A stretch of 64,000 bases of DNA from Massilia psychrophila. Its GTDB lineage: Bacteria > Pseudomonadota > Gammaproteobacteria > Burkholderiales > Burkholderiaceae_D. The DNA is taken from NCBI RefSeq assembly GCF_002760665.1, contig NZ_PDOB01000014.1:1-64000 (forward strand), in the 5' to 3' direction. Below the pieces are notes generated by a model. That model searched no databases. It was not told where the DNA came from and saw nothing but the letters and a program-made list of their open reading frames with translations. Below are positions 60,959 through 64,000 of this stretch, piece by piece. Made by a program: the position numbers and the translations under genes. Numbering within the stretch: position 1 is the first letter of the stretch; each line of letters begins with the position of its first letter.

Positions 60959-62242
60959 TCAGAGTTTTTCCAGCATTTCGCAAGTCACCAGCACCACACC
61001 GGTTTCGGTGCGAAAAAAACGTTGTGCATCGAGCTCGGCATCTTCGCCGATGACCATTCCGGCCGGAATCTTGCAGCCGCGATCGATGACGACCTTGGTC
61101 AGGCGGCAATTTTCGCCGATCTCGGAACGCGGCAGGATTACCGCCTGGTCGATGTGGCAGAACGAGTGCACCCGTACATTTGAAAACAGGACCGACAGCG
61201 CCACATGCGAGCCCGACACGATGCAGCCGCCGGAGATCAGCACGTTGACCGCCATCCCGTGCGCGCCCGCGCTGTCGTGAACGAATTTGGCTGGTGGCAA
61301 TTGTTCCTGATGCGTCCAGATTGGCCATTTGTCGTCGTAGATGTTCAGTTCCGGCGAAATCGACGCCAGGTCGAGATTGGCTGACCAGAAGGCGTCGACG
61401 GTGCCGACATCGCGCCAGTAGGCGACGCCGTCGGCCGTCGGAATGCAGGACATGCTGAACGGATGCGCGACCGCGCCGCCGGCGGCGACGATCTTTGGAA
61501 TGATGTCTTTGCCAAAATCATGGCTCGATGCCGGATTGGCGATATCGTCCTCCAGCAGTTGATACAGATATTTTGCATTGAAGATATAAATCCCCATGCT
61601 GGCCAGTGTCATTTCTGGCTTGCCGGGCATGGTCGGCGGATCGGCGGGCTTCTCGATAAAAGCGGTGATGGTGCGTTTGGCGTCGATCGCCATCACGCCG
61701 AAGGCCGACGCTTCCGCTTTCGGCACCTCGATGCACCCAACGGTGCAGTCGGCCTTGGTGGCAACATGGTCGCGCAGCATCAGGGAATAATCCATTTTGT
61801 AAATATGGTCGCCCGCTAACACCACCACAAACTCCGGATTGTAGGAACGCAAGATGTCGATGTTCTGAAACACCGCGTCGGCGGTGCCGCGATACCAGTG
61901 TTCTTCATTGACGCGCTGCTGGGCCGGTAACAGGTCGATGAATTCATTATTGTCGCCGCGCAAAAAGCTCCAGCCGCGCTGCAGGTGGCGCAGCAAGGAG
62001 TGCGATTTGTATTGGGTAACGACGCCAATGCGCCGAAAGCCCGAATTGACGCAGTTCGACAAGACGAAATCAATGATGCGGAACTTACCGCCGAAGTAGA
62101 CCGCCGGCTTGGTGCGTTTGCTGGTCAGCTGCTCCAGGCGCGAACCGCGTCCGCCCGCCAGCACCAGCACGACGGCCCGTTCCGGCAGCCGGCGGGAAAG
62201 CAGGTTGTTGTTGTTGTTGTTGTTGTTTTCCAGTTGCTGCAT
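60959..62242 (-). CDS. glgC: Glucose-1-phosphate adenylyltransferase (ADP-glucose pyrophosphorylase)
   Basis: The 427-residue enzyme makes ADP-glucose, the committed step of glycogen synthesis. It shows [39 protein letters not shown], the Asp-containing [14 protein letters not shown], and FIEKPADPP substrate loops, followed by a beta-helix domain. ATG 62242 has an ideal GGAGG site. The N-terminus contains eight consecutive Asn from an AAC repeat, which is unusual for GlgC. It is 62 bp after glgX and 61 bp before glgA. Confidence 0.96.
   Translation of the reverse strand: MQQLENNNNNNNNLLSRRLPERAVVLVLAGGRGSRLEQLTSKRTKPAVYFGGKFRIIDFVLSNCVNSGFRRIGVVTQYKSHSLLRHLQRGWSFLRGDNNEFIDLLPAQQRVNEEHWYRGTADAVFQNIDILRSYNPEFVVVLAGDHIYKMDYSLMLRDHVATKADCTVGCIEVPKAEASAFGVMAIDAKRTITAFIEKPADPPTMPGKPEMTLASMGIYIFNAKYLYQLLEDDIANPASSHDFGKDIIPKIVAAGGAVAHPFSMSCIPTADGVAYWRDVGTVDAFWSANLDLASISPELNIYDDKWPIWTHQEQLPPAKFVHDSAGAHGMAVNVLISGGCIVSGSHVALSVLFSNVRVHSFCHIDQAVILPRSEIGENCRLTKVVIDRGCKIPAGMVIGEDAELDAQRFFRTETGVVLVTCEMLEKL
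62215..62229 (-). repeat. AAC trinucleotide repeat in the glgC 5' end
   Basis: A GTT-type trinucleotide run on the plus strand (around 62204-62229, AAC on the coding strand) encodes an uninterrupted poly-Asn tract about 6 residues after the start codon. Slippage would alter only the Asn count and keep the frame. Confidence 0.8.
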
Positions 62243-62304
62243 ATTGCCTCCGTTTTTATTATGATCGTTGCGATACAAAATAGGTCCGTTGCTTGCGAGC
62301 GTCC

Positions 62305-64000
62305 TCAGCTTGCCACTGCCGGTTGGCTCCTTTCCGCGCGCGCCGAAATTTCCGCCAGGTCGTCGGCAAGCGCCAGGGTTTCGCCGGCAGCGCCTTTCAG
62401 CGCATCGACGATGGCCGCTCCCGACACCAGCAGCACGACAGCACGCGCCGGCACCCTCAAGCCGGCGCCGACGTCACGCTCCGGCAAAGCAGGGTTGGCC
62501 GTGTTGATCACCATCCGCCAGGTTCCCGCAGGCAGCACAAAATCGACTGCCTGGGCTTCTGCATTGATCAGCAGCAGGCAGGTTTCTTTCCCCGCATCCG
62601 CGCCCAGCCGGATCGCGATGCAAGAGCGGTGCTTGGCGTTCCACGCCGCCTCGTCCAGCGCCGCGCCATCGTGCGTCAACCAGGCGATGTCGCTGTGTCC
62701 ATCGTGCTGCGTCGCACCGCTGTACCAGCCGGCCTGGCGCAGGGCGCGATAGCGGCGCCGCAGTGCAATCAGGCGGCCGGTCAATGCGGCCAGTGCGTGA
62801 TCGGCATGCTGCCAGTCCAGCCAGCACACAGGATTGTCCTGGCAATACGCATTGTTGTTGCCGTGCTGGGAATGGCCGATGTCGTCGCCGGCCAGCAGCA
62901 TCGGCGTGCCCTGCGAAAACAACAGCGTCGCCAGCAAGGCCCGTTGCAGCGACGCGCGCAACTGCAGCACTCCGGCGTCGTCGGTGGCGCCTTCGACGCC
63001 GCAATTCCAGCTCAGCGTGTCTTGACTGCCGTCGCGGTTGTCCTCGCCATTGGCGTGATTGTGCTTGTGGTTGTAACTGACCAGGTCACGCAAGGTAAAA
63101 CCGTCGTGCGCCGTCATGAAATTGATGCTGGCATCCGGCTGCCGTCCGCGGTGCTGGAACACATCGCTGGAAGCGGCAAAGCGCCGGGCAAATTCTCCCA
63201 GCGAGGCTCCCTGCGTGAGCCAGAAAGCACGCATCGTGTCGCGGTATCGATCGTTCCATTCGAGCCAGCCGGCAGGGAAATTGCCAAGCTGATAGCCGCC
63301 CGGCCCGATGTCCCACGGTTCGGCGATCAGTTTGACTTGCGCCAGCACCGGGTCTTGCCGGACTGCCGCCAAAAAGGCGGCAGTGCTGGAAAAGCCCTGG
63401 GCAGTGCGGGCCAATTCGGGCGCCAGGTCAAAGCGAAAACCATCGACGTGCATCTCCAGGACCCAGTAGCGCAAGGAATCCATCACCAGTTGCAGCACGC
63501 GCGGTTCTGCCAGATTGAGGCAATTGCCACAGCCGGTCCAGTTTTCGTACAAGGCAGGATTGCCGGGCTGTAGATGGTAGTAGAGCGCATTGTCGATCCC
63601 GCGAAAGCTCAGCGTCGGACCAAATTCGTCGGTTTCAGCGCTATGGTTGTAGACCACATCGAGCACTACTTCGATGCCGCGTTGATGCACCGCCTTGACC
63701 ATGTCGCGAAATTCGGAAATCGAGGTGCTGCCGGCTTGGCCGGACCAGTAGCGCATCTCGGGCGCAAAGAAGCCGATGCTGGAATACCCCCAGTAATTCG
63801 ACAAGCCGATCTGCTGCAAGCGCATCTCGTCGGCGCGCTGATGAACTGGCAGCAGGTTTAACGTGGTAACGCCGAGCTGTTGCAGGTAATCGAGCACGGC
63901 CGGTTGCGCGAGGCCGGCGTAACTGCCGCGCAGCGGCTCCGGCACTCCGGGATGCAGCTGGGTAAAACCCTTGACGTGCACTTCGTAGACGATGGTCTCG
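62305..64000 (-). CDS. glgX: Glycogen debranching protein GlgX (5' end beyond window)
   Basis: The reading frame is open to the window edge (residues [20 protein letters not shown] and onward), giving 565 codons of a protein usually about 700 residues, so roughly the first 140 are outside. GH13 motifs are visible: [28 protein letters not shown] (nucleophile Asp), [20 protein letters not shown] (acid/base Glu), and [16 protein letters not shown]. GlgX hydrolyses alpha-1,6 branches left by GlgP. It heads the visible glgX-glgC-glgA-glgP series. Confidence 0.95.
   Translation of the reverse strand, partial: ETIVYEVHVKGFTQLHPGVPEPLRGSYAGLAQPAVLDYLQQLGVTTLNLLPVHQRADEMRLQQIGLSNYWGYSSIGFFAPEMRYWSGQAGSTSISEFRDMVKAVHQRGIEVVLDVVYNHSAETDEFGPTLSFRGIDNALYYHLQPGNPALYENWTGCGNCLNLAEPRVLQLVMDSLRYWVLEMHVDGFRFDLAPELARTAQGFSSTAAFLAAVRQDPVLAQVKLIAEPWDIGPGGYQLGNFPAGWLEWNDRYRDTMRAFWLTQGASLGEFARRFAASSDVFQHRGRQPDASINFMTAHDGFTLRDLVSYNHKHNHANGEDNRDGSQDTLSWNCGVEGATDDAGVLQLRASLQRALLATLLFSQGTPMLLAGDDIGHSQHGNNNAYCQDNPVCWLDWQHADHALAALTGRLIALRRRYRALRQAGWYSGATQHDGHSDIAWLTHDGAALDEAAWNAKHRSCIAIRLGADAGKETCLLLINAEAQAVDFVLPAGTWRMVINTANPALPERDVGAGLRVPARAVVLLVSGAAIVDALKGAAGETLALADDLAEISARAERSQPAVAS

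Overview
The window looks like a chromosomal segment of a high-GC betaproteobacterium, most likely Oxalobacteraceae (Massilia, Duganella or Janthinobacterium relatives). The reasons are the leuC-entericidin-leuD-leuB-asd-fimV gene order, the paired cyanophycin synthetases, the glg operon and the heavy use of GCG/CGC/GCC codons. The genus is inferred from gene content only; no database search was possible.

Layout. 1-5.3 kb: fimV start (cut by the window edge), then asd, leuB, leuD, a 44-residue entericidin-like lipoprotein gene and leuC, all on the minus strand; this is leucine biosynthesis plus aspartate-semialdehyde dehydrogenase. 5.5-8.3 kb: cheZ-cheA. 8.7-11.2 kb: a universal stress protein, a NarL-type response regulator and a Crp/Fnr-type regulator on the plus strand. 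11.3-18.4 kb: a glycine-zipper envelope protein that appears to use an ATT start codon, then a tightly overlapping DNA-repair operon (MBL exonuclease, ATP-dependent ligase, Lhr-like helicase, PdeM-like phosphoesterase). 18.9-25 kb: four overlapping signalling genes (CHASE3-GAF hybrid kinase with three receivers, CheR, receiver-less CheB, receiver-kinase). 25.1-31.8 kb: a UvrA paralogue without the UvrB-binding insert, two tandem OmpA-like proteins and an ice-binding-domain lipoprotein. 32-35.7 kb: small enzymes (methyltransferase, VOC, two GNATs, YciI) mixed with decayed genes. 35.7-43.7 kb: a cyanophycin locus with DUF1854 and ABC-transporter genes divergent from two cphA-type genes, the first of which has a ruined Mur-ligase P-loop. 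43.7-46 kb: an unrecognised Ser/Thr-rich protein and an upstream winged-helix regulator.

46.2-51.9 kb is an accessory scrapyard. It holds an IS4 remnant, an MFS transporter between two copies of a tRNA-3'-end-plus-terminator repeat, and fragments of AAA ATPase, DUF411, VgrG and phospholipase D genes. It also has a frameshifted IS1595 transposase, and a roughly 130-bp inverted repeat brackets the whole region. 52-64 kb is alpha-glucan metabolism: an exported pullulanase-type lipoprotein, a LysR fragment, an aldo/keto reductase, and the minus-strand operon glgX (cut by the window end)-glgC-glgA-glgP.

The clearest functional themes are carbon and nitrogen storage (glycogen and cyanophycin in one neighbourhood), environmental sensing, DNA repair, and a degraded type VI secretion effector module. 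Several genes carry short in-frame repeats near their 5' ends.
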